Source of the DNA: Chryseobacterium gleum
Lineage (GTDB): Bacteria; Bacteroidota; Bacteroidia; Flavobacteriales; Schleiferiaceae
Direction: 5' to 3'
Length of the DNA stretch: 56,027 nucleotides
Assembly: GCA_945883565.1 (NCBI GenBank)
Contig: CAMCXO010000018.1
Coordinates: 1 to 56,027 of the forward strand
Made by a program: the position numbers and the translations under genes. Shown piece by piece: positions 9,263 through 20,345 of this stretch. The stretch's first letter is position 1; each line of letters begins with the position of its first letter. The notes beneath the pieces were generated by a model. That model ran no database searches. It saw only the letters and a list, made by a program, of their open reading frames with translations, and was not told the origin of the DNA.

Positions 9263-11390
9263 AATTCACCCAAATTTTAATCCGGTGTTCTCCGGCTTGA
9301 ACAATATAGAGTCCTGGCTTTAAGTCGCCAAGAAACAGCGCATTATCGGCTGTCAGTTCTTTTTCGAAAAAATGGCCGTGCAAATCGAACACCATTACTT
9401 TGTGGCCGTAGAATCCATTTACTTTAACCCAATCATTTGTTGGATTTGGATAAGCTGTAACACCCATTTTTAAAGGTTCGTTTAGTCCAACATTAAATGA
9501 TGGGGTATAAAAATGCTGGTTGAAACTGGGCCAGGAACCCCAGCCATTGCCCAAATCAGCCCGTGTTTGGTATTCGTAAAATGTTGAAGGATTCAAGTTG
9601 TTGAGTTTTCGATAACCATTGTTGGATGTGGCGGTCAACCAATTCGAACTTCCGGCTGCTCTGTATCTGATTTGAAGATTTTGAATAAGCGAGGAGCGCC
9701 TCCAGTAAAGCCTTACAGAAGTTGAAGACTCGGCTTTTTCGCTTACTGTATGTGCATAATCCAGATTACCCAAATCGGTGGTAGTAAATCGCTTGTCTTC
9801 CGACCAATCTCCCCATTGACCGTTGCATTGGGCTCTTAACTGCACCTGGTATTGGCTTTGGCTGCTTAAGCCATTGAGTTCAAAAAAAGTGTGTAAGCTG
9901 TTTTGCAATTGCCAGTTACTGCTGCCTACAGCCCGGTAGCGCAATTCGTAGCCTTCGGATTCTTCTATTTGGCTCCATACCACATGGGCGGTGCTGTCGT
10001 TTAGACTCACGACTTCCACAACAGAAGGGGGGTGGCATAAAAGCATGTTGTTGAGGTCGAAAGCAAAAAAGGATGTCTTCGAATCGGAATGGGTTCTTCG
10101 GTTGCTAAAAAAAACCACATTCTGCAAATGGCCGATAATTCTGTTAAAGCCTGGTGTGCTGGTGTTGTTCCAATTATTGCTTAAGTCGGTTTCATCAAGC
10201 ATTTGAATGCCATTTGACAGACCATTTGCCACAAACAATTCGAACCCAAAAGTGCTGTCGCCTTTTGCATACACCAGTTGCTCGTTTACTTGCAAACTGT
10301 TATGTGGATAAATATAGTAGTAGTAAGAAGGGTAGAAAGAGGGTTGATTGGTTTGGGCAATGGGGTCGTAAGCCCAGTAAAAAGGGGTTTCGTAGTTGGA
10401 ATAGTGCACTTTACCATTAAAAATAGGCAAGCCCATATTGGGGTCTACGCTTTGGTTAAACTGACTTATACGCGATGTGCCTGCCGCAGTGCCATCGCTC
10501 TTCCACAGCTGAAAACCAGTTTGACCATCGTTGGCCCTAAAAAAAACCTCATCGCCAATTTTAGCCACGTTTATGGTTCGGTAACTGTTTAAAACCCCGT
10601 TGGCCCCGCCGGGATTAATATCAACCACCAATTGGGTGGTAGCGGCAGTTCCATTGGTGCGCCACCATTCCCAACCACTTTGGGTATTGGCCATAAACAG
10701 CAGGGTATTGCTAAGGGGAATAAAGTTGCAAGGCAAAGAAGCCCCTAGTCCTCCATTGAGGTCCATAACCATTTGGGTGGTATTGTTTGCCGGTCGATAG
10801 CGCCAAAGCTCTTCGCCCTGGTTGTTGTTGCCGGCCGAGAAGTATATATGGCCGTCAAAAGCAGTTAGAAATCTTACAATTTGAAACGATTGAATGAAAT
10901 TGGTTCCGCTGCTGCTGCCATCGGTTTTCCATAAAGAGTTTCCCGATCCGCCCACAAAATAAAGGGTATTGCCAATACCCGCAGGATGCGAAAAAGCCGC
11001 ATCACCGCTTCCGGCCACCGCATTTACCAGCATAAAAGTTCCGGAAGGCGTTCCATCTGAACGCCATAATTCGAAACCATTTACCCCATCGTTCGCTTGA
11101 AAGTATAAGAGGTTGTTGTGTACAAACAAAGAGTTAGGAAAATTTTCGCCTAATGAGGAAGCCGCACCCGGCGCAATATCGAGAAGCATAAAAGTGCCCG
11201 ATTTGCTGCCATCGCTTACCCAAAGCTCGCGTCCATGTTGAGGGGTATAGGCCGAAAAGAACAAGCGATTCTGAAATTGAATGGCTTTAGATGGTCCGCC
11301 TAAGGCGTCGTTTTCGAAATCCCGCAAATGCATCGATTGCGAGCTTAAAATGCCGGGTAAAATCAAAACAGCGAGCCAAACTAAGCGCAT
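9261..11390 (-). CDS. Secreted T9SS protein with ELWxxDGTxxGT repeats and fibronectin III-like domains
   Basis: Predicted secreted or surface protein of 709 residues. The frame is open upstream, but ATG at 11390 gives a proper signal peptide (MRLVWLAVLILPGILSSQS) and is chosen. Residues about 20-450 hold seven repeats of the type ELWVSDGSKSGT or QLWKSDGTAAGT, a pattern of beta-propeller-like 'ELWxxDGTxxGT' proteins. Two fibronectin III-like modules follow, each with YELRYRAVGSSNWQ or LQIRYRAAGSSNWL. The C-terminus has the T9SS sorting pattern (AYPNPTNDWVKVNG ... GLYIVQAGEHRIKIWV). No catalytic motif is seen. It lies 68 bp downstream of lepA on the same strand and may be read through from it. 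Confidence 0.85.
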   Translation of the reverse strand: MRLVWLAVLILPGILSSQSMHLRDFENDALGGPSKAIQFQNRLFFSAYTPQHGRELWVSDGSKSGTFMLLDIAPGAASSLGENFPNSLFVHNNLLYFQANDGVNGFELWRSDGTPSGTFMLVNAVAGSGDAAFSHPAGIGNTLYFVGGSGNSLWKTDGSSSGTNFIQSFQIVRFLTAFDGHIYFSAGNNNQGEELWRYRPANNTTQMVMDLNGGLGASLPCNFIPLSNTLLFMANTQSGWEWWRTNGTAATTQLVVDINPGGANGVLNSYRTINVAKIGDEVFFRANDGQTGFQLWKSDGTAAGTSRISQFNQSVDPNMGLPIFNGKVHYSNYETPFYWAYDPIAQTNQPSFYPSYYYYIYPHNSLQVNEQLVYAKGDSTFGFELFVANGLSNGIQMLDETDLSNNWNNTSTPGFNRIIGHLQNVVFFSNRRTHSDSKTSFFAFDLNNMLLCHPPSVVEVVSLNDSTAHVVWSQIEESEGYELRYRAVGSSNWQLQNSLHTFFELNGLSSQSQYQVQLRAQCNGQWGDWSEDKRFTTTDLGNLDYAHTVSEKAESSTSVRLYWRRSSLIQNLQIRYRAAGSSNWLTATSNNGYRKLNNLNPSTFYEYQTRADLGNGWGSWPSFNQHFYTPSFNVGLNEPLKMGVTAYPNPTNDWVKVNGFYGHKVMVFDLHGHFFEKELTADNALFLGDLKPGLYIVQAGEHRIKIWVN

Positions 11391-11458
11391 ACTTTTTTTT
11401 CGAAAGTAGCTTAATTTATTGAAACTGAACAAATCGGTATGCCCTTGGCAGTGGTCGC

Positions 11459-13258
11459 TTAGTCGTTCAGTTTTAACACCGCTAAAAAGGCTTGCTGAGG
11501 AATTTCAACACTACCTACCTGCCTCATGCGTTTTTTACCTTCTTTTTGTTTTTCAAGAAGTTTCCGCTTGCGCGAGATGTCACCCCCATAACATTTGGCG
11601 GTTACATCTTTTCTTAGGGCACTAATGGTTTCTCTGGCTATAATTTTAGCACCAATTGCGGCTTGAATGGCAATAACAAACTGCTGACGAGGTATAAGTT
11701 CTTTTAGTTTCTCGCACATTTTCTTGCCAATTTCGAAGGCTTTGTTTCGGTGAACCAAGAACGAAAGGGCATCGAGTGGTTCGGCATTCAGAAGCACGTC
11801 TACCTTCACCAAGTCGCTTTCTCGGTACTCGGTGGGGTGGTAATCGAATGAAGCATAACCACGGCTAATGGTTTTGAGTCGGTCGTAAAAGTCAAATACA
11901 ATTTCGGCCAAGGGCATATCAAAAGTGAGTTCAACCCTATCGGCCGTTAAATAAACCTGGTTTTTAATTATGCCTCTTTTTTCGATTGAAAGAGTCATAA
12001 TGGCGCCTACATATTCTGATTTGGTAATGATTTGGGCCTTGATGTAAGGCTCTTCAATTCGGTCAAGCTTAGACGGATCAGGGTAATCGGAAGGGTTGTG
12101 CATAATAACCCTTAGGCTTGGATTGGCCTTAAAGTAGGCGTAATACGATACGTTAGGTACAGTGGTAATTACGGTCATTTGAAACTCGCGTTCCAAGCGC
12201 TCCTGCACAATTTCCATATGCAGCATGCCTAAAAAGCCACAACGAAATCCAAAGCCCAAGGCCGCAGAAGACTCTGCCTCAAAAGTTAAAGAAGCATCGT
12301 TGAGTTGTAATTTTTCGAGACTGGCGCGGAGATCTTCAAAATCTTCTGTATCTACCGGATAAATGCCTGCAAAAACCATGGGTTTTACTTCTTCAAATCC
12401 TTCGATTGGAGCATTGGCCGGGTTTTGGGCCGTGGTAATGGTATCGCCAACTTTTACTTCACGGGCATCTTTTATTCCCGAAATAAGATAACCAACGTTA
12501 CCGGCCGACAATTCGGCTTTTGGGTCTTTACTCAGCTTTAGTACCCCGATTTCGTCGGCATCATAGTCTTTGCCCGTGGCCATAAAACGCACTTTTTGCC
12601 CTTTTGCTATTTTCCCGTTTAATATTCGGAAATAAGCCTCTATGCCACGAAAAGGATTGTAGACCGAGTCGAAAATAAGGGCTTGAAGAGGAGCGTTTGA
12701 ATCGCCTTTGGGCGAAGGTACACGGGTTACGATGGCTTCAAGTATATCAACTATGCCCAATCCGGTTTTGGCACTGGCCGGTATAATGTCATCGTTATTG
12801 CAACCCAAAAGCTCAATAATTTGATCCTTTACTTCTTCCGGGTTAGCCGAAGGAAGGTCTATTTTATTCAGAACCGGAATAATTTCCAAATCGTGTTCAA
12901 GGGCCAGATAAAGGTTGCTAATGGTTTGGGCTTGTATACCTTGAGCGGCATCTACCACCAAAAGAGCCCCTTCGCAAGCGGCAATGCTTCGGCTTACTTC
13001 GTAACTAAAATCTACGTGACCGGGGGTATCAATTAAGTTAAAAACAAATTCCTTTCCGCTCAGGCTTTTATACTGCATTTGAATAGCGTGGCTTTTTATG
13101 GTGATGCCACGCTCGCGCTCCAGATCCATGTCGTCAAGCAATTGGTCTTTGCGTTCACGGTCGGTAATGGTTTTGGTGGCTTCGAGCAGTCGATCGGCTA
13201 AGGTACTTTTGCCGTGATCGATGTGGGCAATGATGCAGAAATTGCGGATATGTTCCAT
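11459..13258 (-). CDS. lepA: Elongation factor 4 (back-translocating GTPase)
   Basis: Ribosome-associated translational GTPase of 599 residues, normal length. The G domain has [16 protein letters not shown] (G1), [10 protein letters not shown] (G2 region), DTPGHVDF (G3) and [11 protein letters not shown] (G4). The C-terminal domain specific to LepA is present, ending [34 protein letters not shown]. It has its own upstream -7 box and faces away from the 13467 gene. Confidence 0.98.
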   Translation of the reverse strand: MEHIRNFCIIAHIDHGKSTLADRLLEATKTITDRERKDQLLDDMDLERERGITIKSHAIQMQYKSLSGKEFVFNLIDTPGHVDFSYEVSRSIAACEGALLVVDAAQGIQAQTISNLYLALEHDLEIIPVLNKIDLPSANPEEVKDQIIELLGCNNDDIIPASAKTGLGIVDILEAIVTRVPSPKGDSNAPLQALIFDSVYNPFRGIEAYFRILNGKIAKGQKVRFMATGKDYDADEIGVLKLSKDPKAELSAGNVGYLISGIKDAREVKVGDTITTAQNPANAPIEGFEEVKPMVFAGIYPVDTEDFEDLRASLEKLQLNDASLTFEAESSAALGFGFRCGFLGMLHMEIVQERLEREFQMTVITTVPNVSYYAYFKANPSLRVIMHNPSDYPDPSKLDRIEEPYIKAQIITKSEYVGAIMTLSIEKRGIIKNQVYLTADRVELTFDMPLAEIVFDFYDRLKTISRGYASFDYHPTEYRESDLVKVDVLLNAEPLDALSFLVHRNKAFEIGKKMCEKLKELIPRQQFVIAIQAAIGAKIIARETISALRKDVTAKCYGGDISRKRKLLEKQKEGKKRMRQVGSVEIPQQAFLAVLKLND

Positions 13259-13275
13259 GCGTGTATTGTGGTTGG

Positions 13276-13283
13276 CAAAAATA
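13276..13283 (-). promoter_or_regulatory. -7 box of lepA
   Basis: TATTTTTG on the minus strand matches TAnnTTTG and ends 17 bp before the lepA ATG. No clear -33 element is visible. Confidence 0.45.
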
Positions 13284-13466
13284 GGTGCAGAAGGCAGGAT
13301 ATATTATGGTGTTAAAACCAATAGATAAATCTCAAGGTTCGCACTTTTTTCGTTTCCCTTATACTCGTAATAGTTTGTCGGATACTAAATAATCATAAAA
13401 AATTGAATCTTTTGTTTTTCATTTGTAGAGCAATAAAGACAATCGAAAACCTACGAATCAAAACCT

Positions 13467-15788
13467 ATGCGGAAAATTACACTCTTAGTGGTGTTGGCTT
13501 CCTGCCTATTAATGGCATTGCCCTCACAAGCCTCGCACGTAGCTGGAGCCGAGATTCAATATAAGTATATTGGTGATTCAACAGGAATCCCAAGACATTA
13601 CTTAGTTATTTTAAAATTATATCGGGATATTTCAGGTATAGGTATTGGTCCAAATGAAAATGTTACCGTTACTTCATCATGTTGGGGTAATTTAAATATC
13701 AACATGGTAAGAACAAACCCTCCGGGGGTCCCTGTTCATCCCGATGGAGGTATTTTAACACCTGATTTGGATGAATGTGTTTCTTCCAATGCTCCTGGTT
13801 TTGTTACCATTACCCAACATATTTTCAGAGGGACTGTAACGCTTCCTTCCAATTGTCCTGATATTCGGTTTAGATGGGATTTGTGTTGCCGAAATGGTGC
13901 TATTACCAATCTGGTGGCGCCAGCAGGGCAGTCAACTTACATTGAGGCGTTTCTGAATAACATGAATGGCCAAAACACCTCACCTCAATTTGTAACGCCT
14001 GCGGCAAAGGCCTTTTGCACCAATAACTATTTTGTATGGTCACAAGCTTCTATAGAACCAAATGGGGATTCTGTTTTTTATGAATTGGCTCCTGCTCAAA
14101 CTGTTGGTGGTGGTGGTGGTGTTAACATTAATTACGCAGCAGGCTATAATGCCCAACAACCCCTTACGACTGCTTTCGGAACTGGTGGCATACAAACCGA
14201 TACCAAAACCGGAACCTTTGCCTTTACCACTGGGGCTATACAAGAAGTGTGTGTTCTGGTGGTTCTTGTGAAAGAATTTAGGTTTAATGTCGCTTTGGCT
14301 ACTTGGGAGTTTGTAGGTTCTTCGGTTCGCGATATGCAAGTGGTGATTGCTGGCCAATGCAAATCGAGTGTGCAAAATGGACCGAAAATTGATATCTCAG
14401 CAGCGGGATTTGGCCGAGATACCATTGATTCTGGTTGGAGAGGAACTTTGGCAGGGGTTAAAATAGCAAACGATTCAATCGTTGATCCCAATTCACCAAA
14501 TGGATATAGCTATATCGTTCCAACCATTGGCTATAACTGTGCCGATTCTACCATTTCGCTCACCTTCGATGTGGATTTACAGTGCACCAGCATCTCGCCC
14601 GATGGCTCTGAGTTTCGCGTTATTGGTCCCGATTCAATTCCTCGTCCTGTAATTGGGGTTGAAGCTAACTGTGGATTTACTTTCCAAACACGCTTTATTC
14701 GCTTAAAACTGTACAGACCGCTTACGGTTAACGGTTATTACACGCTTTACATTAAAGAAGGCAATGACGGTAATACCTTAATGAATAAATGTGGATTCCC
14801 GTTACAGGAATTTTACACAATGCTAATTAAGGTTGATAACTGTTGGATACCCAGCTACGATATAAAAAACGTAACAGTTGATACCAACTTTACCATCCGG
14901 GTTCAATATGACTTAGACACCAACTCGTTCCCACCGGCTCTTTTTGATGGAGTCCAAATTTGGCGAAGCGAAGACAATGGAGCCACCTATCAGGCTTTTG
15001 GTTCTAATATGGGGTTAAACGCCTTGCGCGATATGCAATGGACCGACTTTAGCGTTGGGCCAGGAGAGGTAGAAAGTTCTCGTTACCGCTATAAAATAGC
15101 GCCAATCGTAAATTCCGAAACCTATAATCCGGGCAGAGACATAACCTCCATTTTGCTTGATACGATTTCAACCGGTGATCCTGAAAAAATGCATTTGGTA
15201 TGGAATCGCTACAATGGCTGGCTAAACGTTAATTACCGTGTTATGATGAGTATGGATGTAAAGGATTCGGCTTCATGGTCTCTTGTAACCGGAATGGGCG
15301 TAAATCCAACCATTGATAGCCATTTCGTTTACACCATGCCCGCTGATACCGGCTGCTATGGATTAAGGGTAGAAGCCATTCGTCCCAATAACACCCAATA
15401 TGTTTCAGTTTCGAATTGGGAACAATTCTGCATTGTAAAAGACCCGGATCCAGAACCAGAACCCGAACCTGAACCAGAAGACCCTCAACCTTTGGAAATT
15501 CCAAATGTATTTACGCCTAATGGCGATGGAGCAAACGACTTATTCGTTATCAAGGACATTGATACCTATACGGATGCTAAGTTGCAAGTGTTTAATAGGT
15601 GGGGAGGATTGGTATTCGAAAGTGCCAACTACATTTATAGTTCACCGTGGGATGGTAAAGATCAGAATACCGGAAGTGCTTTGCTCGATGGTACTTATTT
15701 CTACGTTCTTACGGTTAAACACACCCCAACCAACAAGGTAGAAACCTTTACAGGAACGGTAAATATTTTCGGTGGTGGGTTGAATTAA
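13467..15788 (+). CDS. Large surface protein with gliding motility-associated C-terminal domain
   Basis: Predicted exported protein of 773 residues. A signal peptide (MRKITLLVVLASCLLMALPSQA) is followed by SHVAGAEIQYKYIGDS, a start typical of this class of Bacteroidota surface proteins. Cysteines are scattered through the first 500 residues. A Pro-Glu linker (PDPEPEPEPEPEDPQP, about residues 670) leads to the type B sorting domain IPNVFTPNGDGANDLF ... LQVFNRWGGLVFES ... WDGKDQNTG. In this class that domain sends the protein through the T9SS to the surface or attached to secreted polysaccharide. It is transcribed alone and ends at a strong bidirectional terminator. Ligand and function are unknown. 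Confidence 0.88.
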   Translation: MRKITLLVVLASCLLMALPSQASHVAGAEIQYKYIGDSTGIPRHYLVILKLYRDISGIGIGPNENVTVTSSCWGNLNINMVRTNPPGVPVHPDGGILTPDLDECVSSNAPGFVTITQHIFRGTVTLPSNCPDIRFRWDLCCRNGAITNLVAPAGQSTYIEAFLNNMNGQNTSPQFVTPAAKAFCTNNYFVWSQASIEPNGDSVFYELAPAQTVGGGGGVNINYAAGYNAQQPLTTAFGTGGIQTDTKTGTFAFTTGAIQEVCVLVVLVKEFRFNVALATWEFVGSSVRDMQVVIAGQCKSSVQNGPKIDISAAGFGRDTIDSGWRGTLAGVKIANDSIVDPNSPNGYSYIVPTIGYNCADSTISLTFDVDLQCTSISPDGSEFRVIGPDSIPRPVIGVEANCGFTFQTRFIRLKLYRPLTVNGYYTLYIKEGNDGNTLMNKCGFPLQEFYTMLIKVDNCWIPSYDIKNVTVDTNFTIRVQYDLDTNSFPPALFDGVQIWRSEDNGATYQAFGSNMGLNALRDMQWTDFSVGPGEVESSRYRYKIAPIVNSETYNPGRDITSILLDTISTGDPEKMHLVWNRYNGWLNVNYRVMMSMDVKDSASWSLVTGMGVNPTIDSHFVYTMPADTGCYGLRVEAIRPNNTQYVSVSNWEQFCIVKDPDPEPEPEPEPEDPQPLEIPNVFTPNGDGANDLFVIKDIDTYTDAKLQVFNRWGGLVFESANYIYSSPWDGKDQNTGSALLDGTYFYVLTVKHTPTNKVETFTGTVNIFGGGLN

Positions 15789-15804
15789 TTGAACTGTTTT
15801 AATG

Positions 15805-15840
15805 AAAAAAAAGACCGCTGATTTAAGCGGTCTTTTTTTT
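15805..15840. terminator. Bidirectional rho-independent terminator
   Basis: AAGACCGCT and AGCGGTCTT form a 9-bp stem around GATTTA, with an A run before and a T run after. It serves the 13467 gene (plus) and can serve the lipoprotein gene (minus), which converge here. Confidence 0.92.
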
Positions 15841-15920
15841 TCCTAATGAATCTTTATCTAACCATTATATTTAATTCAGCTAGGCAGCCGAAATGGAGAT
15901 TATATTATTTTCTTGTTTCA

Positions 15921-16298
15921 TTACTTCACTTTAAGCACTTTAATTTCCGCAACCAAGCCTTCATTTTCTTTAAAATCAACTTGAGTATGAATGGATGTAT
16001 GGGTCAGGCTATCTCCAGCTTTTAAATAAAAGGTTTGGGTGTCACCAAATTCAGATTCCAAATAATGGTAGTTCGCCAAGAATTGAAACACAAAAGCACT
16101 GTCGCTGCCATTGTAAAAACGGGTTTCTATGCTTAGGACTTCTTTTTCACTCAGTAAATAGGGTTTAGGTCTACTTTCAGAAACCAGATTTAGTTCTGAA
16201 TTTTGGAAATTAACTGTATTTTTTTCTGAAGGTTGACATGCCAATACAGATAGGCCTAAACCGATGAACAATTTTTTTGCGGTCAGTTTGTTTTTCAT
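15921..16298 (-). CDS. Small predicted lipoprotein of unknown function
   Basis: This 125-residue protein has a charged start, a short hydrophobic stretch and a lipobox (LSVLAC, Cys at about residue 21), so it should be lipidated by enzymes including Lnt. The mature part resembles a single beta-rich domain (TRFYNGSDSAFVFQFLANYHYLE). I do not recognise a family. It lies downstream of atpC, but a terminator (16321-16355) separates the two, so it probably has its own promoter. Confidence 0.75.
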   Translation of the reverse strand: MKNKLTAKKLFIGLGLSVLACQPSEKNTVNFQNSELNLVSESRPKPYLLSEKEVLSIETRFYNGSDSAFVFQFLANYHYLESEFGDTQTFYLKAGDSLTHTSIHTQVDFKENEGLVAEIKVLKVK

Positions 16299-16320
16299 TT
16301 AGATTATAAAATGGTTCATA

Positions 16321-16355
16321 AAAAAACCCGATGAGTATGCTTACTTCATCGGGTT
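16321..16355 (-). terminator. Terminator of atpDC
   Basis: On the minus strand AACCCGATGA pairs with TCATCGGGTT over an 11-base loop and runs into six T. It lies about 21 bp after the atpC stop. Confidence 0.9.
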
Positions 16356-16376
16356 ATTATACCAAAAAGCCAAAGT

Positions 16377-16658
16377 TTAGTTCACTAAAACGATGGCTTT
16401 GTTTTCACTTACTTCAACCACACCGCCTTGAATATCTATTCTCATGGTATTCCCTTGAAGTTCGATGCGTTTAGAAAGAGTTTCAGACCGTTGAAAACCT
16501 TCTGGTAAATCAATTTTCAAGGTGCCTTTGCCTAAGGCGGCTATAATGGGAGCGTGCTTGTCAAGTATTTGAAACAAGCCATCTTTTCCAGGAAGCTGAA
16601 TAGCTTTGGCTTCGCCATGAAACAAACGGGCTTCCGGGGTTATGATTTCTACAGTCAT
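16377..16658 (-). CDS. atpC: ATP synthase epsilon subunit, short form
   Basis: Central-stalk subunit of the F1 sector. At 93 residues it contains the N-terminal beta-sandwich domain (MTVEIITPEARLFHGEAKAI ... GLFQILDKHAPIIAALGKG) and lacks the C-terminal helical hairpin that inhibits ATP hydrolysis in E. coli. The short form is usual in Bacteroidota. It starts 10 bp after atpD and ends at a strong terminator. Confidence 0.94.
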   Translation of the reverse strand: MTVEIITPEARLFHGEAKAIQLPGKDGLFQILDKHAPIIAALGKGTLKIDLPEGFQRSETLSKRIELQGNTMRIDIQGGVVEVSENKAIVLVN

Positions 16659-16668
16659 GGCCCTTTAA

Positions 16669-18204
<1,536 letters not shown>

Positions 18205-18288
18205 TTATGGAAGGTATGAATGACAAACAAAGTTTGTTGTTCAATTGCGCGCGAAATTAAGCTACAGAAGTGGTTATTGAAGGTTTTT

Positions 18289-19266
18289 TTAAATAGAAAA
18301 ACCCAAAGCCTTTCGCAAACGCTCAAGCACTTCCATACCGACTTCGAAAGCCTTGGTTTCGCCTATCTCAAGCAAATCGTCTATTAGTTGAGGATTGGCC
18401 ATTAGTTCATGGTAACGAAGTCTTTCGTTATGAAATCGCTCTAAAATGGTGTCGAGCAATGCTTTTTTTGCATGGCCGTAACCTAGTCCACCTTTAACAT
18501 AAGCCTCACGCATATCGAGAACGGCATCAGGGCTGGCCAATAATTTATAAAGGGCAAACACATTGCAGTTATCTGGATCCTTAGGTTCTTCCAAAGCCTT
18601 GCTATCCGTAACAATACCCATTACTTGCTTCTTTAATGTTTTTTCGTCCGCAAAAACATCAATTACGTTGTTATAACTTTTACTCATTTTTTGTCCATCG
18701 GTTCCGGGAACAGTCATCACTTCTTCTCGTATAATGGCTTCAGGCAATTTAAGTACATCAAAACCACAGCTGTTGTTTACCGATTGGGCAATGTCGCGGG
18801 TCATTTCCAAATGTTGTCGCTGGTCTTTTCCTACCGGGACAAAATCGGCATCGTACATCAAAATATCGGCAGCCATTAAAACAGGATACACAAATAATCC
18901 TGCATTTACATCGCTCAAGCGTTCACTTTTGTCCTTAAACGAATGGGCGTTGGCTAACATTGGGAAAGGAGTGAAACAGTTAAGATACCACGCAAATTCT
19001 GCTACCTCCGAAAGGTCGCTTTGCTTATAAAAAAAATGCCGGCTTGTATCTAATCCACAGGCCAGCCAAGAGGCTGCAACGGCCCGGCTGTTGTTTATAC
19101 GCATTTCGGCATTTTTTAAACTGGTGAGTGAATGCATATCTGCGATAAAAAAGAAGCATTCATTATCAGGGTCTTTTGCTAACTCCAGAGCAGGTAAAAT
19201 GGCCCCTAAAAGGTTTCCGAGGTGGGGCTTCCCCGAGCTTTGTATGCCCGTCAGTATGCGTGCCAT
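18289..19266 (-). CDS. trpS: Tryptophanyl-tRNA synthetase
   Basis: Class I aminoacyl-tRNA synthetase that charges tRNA-Trp; 325 residues, normal length. The first catalytic motif is present as PHLGN in ILTGIQSSGKPHLGNLLGA, and the second as KMSKS in VPGTDGQKMSKSYNNVID. FFFIADMHSLTSL and the C-terminal anticodon-binding helices are typical. It has a -7 box 23 bp upstream, facing that of the acyltransferase gene. Confidence 0.97.
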   Translation of the reverse strand: MARILTGIQSSGKPHLGNLLGAILPALELAKDPDNECFFFIADMHSLTSLKNAEMRINNSRAVAASWLACGLDTSRHFFYKQSDLSEVAEFAWYLNCFTPFPMLANAHSFKDKSERLSDVNAGLFVYPVLMAADILMYDADFVPVGKDQRQHLEMTRDIAQSVNNSCGFDVLKLPEAIIREEVMTVPGTDGQKMSKSYNNVIDVFADEKTLKKQVMGIVTDSKALEEPKDPDNCNVFALYKLLASPDAVLDMREAYVKGGLGYGHAKKALLDTILERFHNERLRYHELMANPQLIDDLLEIGETKAFEVGMEVLERLRKALGFSI

Positions 19267-19289
19267 TTGGTGAATTGAGAATTTAAGGC

Positions 19290-19297
19290 CAAAGTTA
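19290..19297 (-). promoter_or_regulatory. -7 box of trpS
   Basis: TAACTTTG on the minus strand is an exact TAnnTTTG match, 23 bp from the trpS start codon. The opposing box at 19317 is only 19 bp away, so the two promoters must share DNA. Confidence 0.5.
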
Positions 19298-19316
19298 ATG
19301 GCAAGTGCCCTTTACA

Positions 19317-19324
19317 TACTTTTG
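19317..19324 (+). promoter_or_regulatory. -7 box of the plsC-like gene
   Basis: TACTTTTG is an exact TAnnTTTG match. It lies inside the longest frame of the acyltransferase gene (from GTG 19305), which argues for a start at 19329 or later. Confidence 0.5.
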
Positions 19325-19328
19325 CAGG

Positions 19329-20054
19329 GTGAAGGTATTGAAGCCATTTTTGGTGTTGCTGTGGAAAGCTTGGTTTTTTCTTGCAGCCCTTTTGTTTATT
19401 ATTATTCTTTTACCCGCTCTTTGGTGGCAAAGCAGATCTGAAGTTCATTATCCCGGATTTTTCAAGCTCTCTAGATTATGGTCGCGGTTAATGTTATTTG
19501 CCTTAGGTTTTAAAATAGAAACCTTCCTAACCATTCAAGAATTACCTAAGAACTATATCATTGTGGCCAATCACACTTCTATGCTTGACATTTTATTCCA
19601 GTTTCTATTAGTTAATGAACCTTTTTTATTTATTGGAAAGAAAGAACTAACGCGTTTCCCGCTATTTGGTTTTTTTTATTCGAAGACCAATATTTTGGTA
19701 GATAGGAGTTCTATGAAAAGTCGACGACAGGCTTTTGATGTGGCTTCGAAACGATTGGACAATGGCTTAAACGTTTGCATTTATCCTGAAGGTGGAGTAC
19801 CAGAGCATGATATTAGGTTAGGGCCCTTTAAAGATGGTGCGTTTAAATTGGCTGTAGATAAGAATCTACCTATTCTCATTGTTGTTTTTCCCGACAATAA
19901 AAAGGCACTTCCTTACAAAACCTTTGAAGGCGGGCCTATGCGATTAAGGGCCTCTGTTTTACCTTTGATATATCCAAAAGGAAAGAGTGTAAGCGACCTT
20001 AAAAGTGAGGTGCGTGAAATCATTTCAAATGAATTAACAAAATACGGTATCTAA
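19329..20054 (+). CDS. 1-acyl-sn-glycerol-3-phosphate acyltransferase-like protein
   Basis: Membrane-bound acyltransferase of about 241 residues, probably making phosphatidic acid from lysophosphatidic acid. An N-terminal hydrophobic helix (FLVLLWKAWFFLAALLFIII) precedes the catalytic HX4D motif NHTSMLD and the substrate motif YPEGGVPE. The start is uncertain: GTG 19305, GTG 19329 and TTG 19338 are in frame. I favour 19329 because a -7 box sits at 19317-19324; if that box is used, the message is nearly leaderless. gatC follows with a one-base overlap. The family is sure; the acceptor lipid is inferred. Confidence 0.85.
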   Translation: MKVLKPFLVLLWKAWFFLAALLFIIILLPALWWQSRSEVHYPGFFKLSRLWSRLMLFALGFKIETFLTIQELPKNYIIVANHTSMLDILFQFLLVNEPFLFIGKKELTRFPLFGFFYSKTNILVDRSSMKSRRQAFDVASKRLDNGLNVCIYPEGGVPEHDIRLGPFKDGAFKLAVDKNLPILIVVFPDNKKALPYKTFEGGPMRLRASVLPLIYPKGKSVSDLKSEVREIISNELTKYGI

Positions 20055-20344
20055 TGCGCATTACGTCCGAAGAAGTTGCCAAATTGGCCCACTTGGCCCG
20101 TCTCGAATTTAAAGGAGAGGATTTAGTTAAAATGCAGGTCGATATGGATAAGATTCTGGATTTTGTGGCCAAAATAGAATCTCTTGATTTAGAAGGGGTA
20201 GAGCCATTGATTTATATGAATCCTGAAGTTGATAAACTTCGGGAAGATTTGGCTATTCTGAATACAGCCAAAGAAGAAGCCATGAAAAACGCCCCGGGCA
20301 GTGACGGCGATTATTTCCGGGTGCCCAGGGTATTAAACGGCTAG
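20054..20344 (+). CDS. gatC: Asp/Glu-tRNA amidotransferase subunit C
   Basis: Small subunit of the GatCAB complex, which converts mischarged Glu-tRNA-Gln or Asp-tRNA-Asn to the correct amide form. The 96 residues are the usual size, starting MRITSEEVAKLAHLARLEF and ending with the conserved GDYFRVPRVL. The start overlaps the acyltransferase stop by one base (TAATG). gatA and gatB are not in the window. It converges on ettA with one base between stops. Confidence 0.94.
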   Translation: MRITSEEVAKLAHLARLEFKGEDLVKMQVDMDKILDFVAKIESLDLEGVEPLIYMNPEVDKLREDLAILNTAKEEAMKNAPGSDGDYFRVPRVLNG

Positions 20345-20345
20345 T

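Noticed and set aside
13381-13430. Promoter for the 13467 gene
   Set aside because: TTCATTTG at 13418 is one mismatch from the -7 consensus and no -33 element sits at the right distance, so support is too weak to list.
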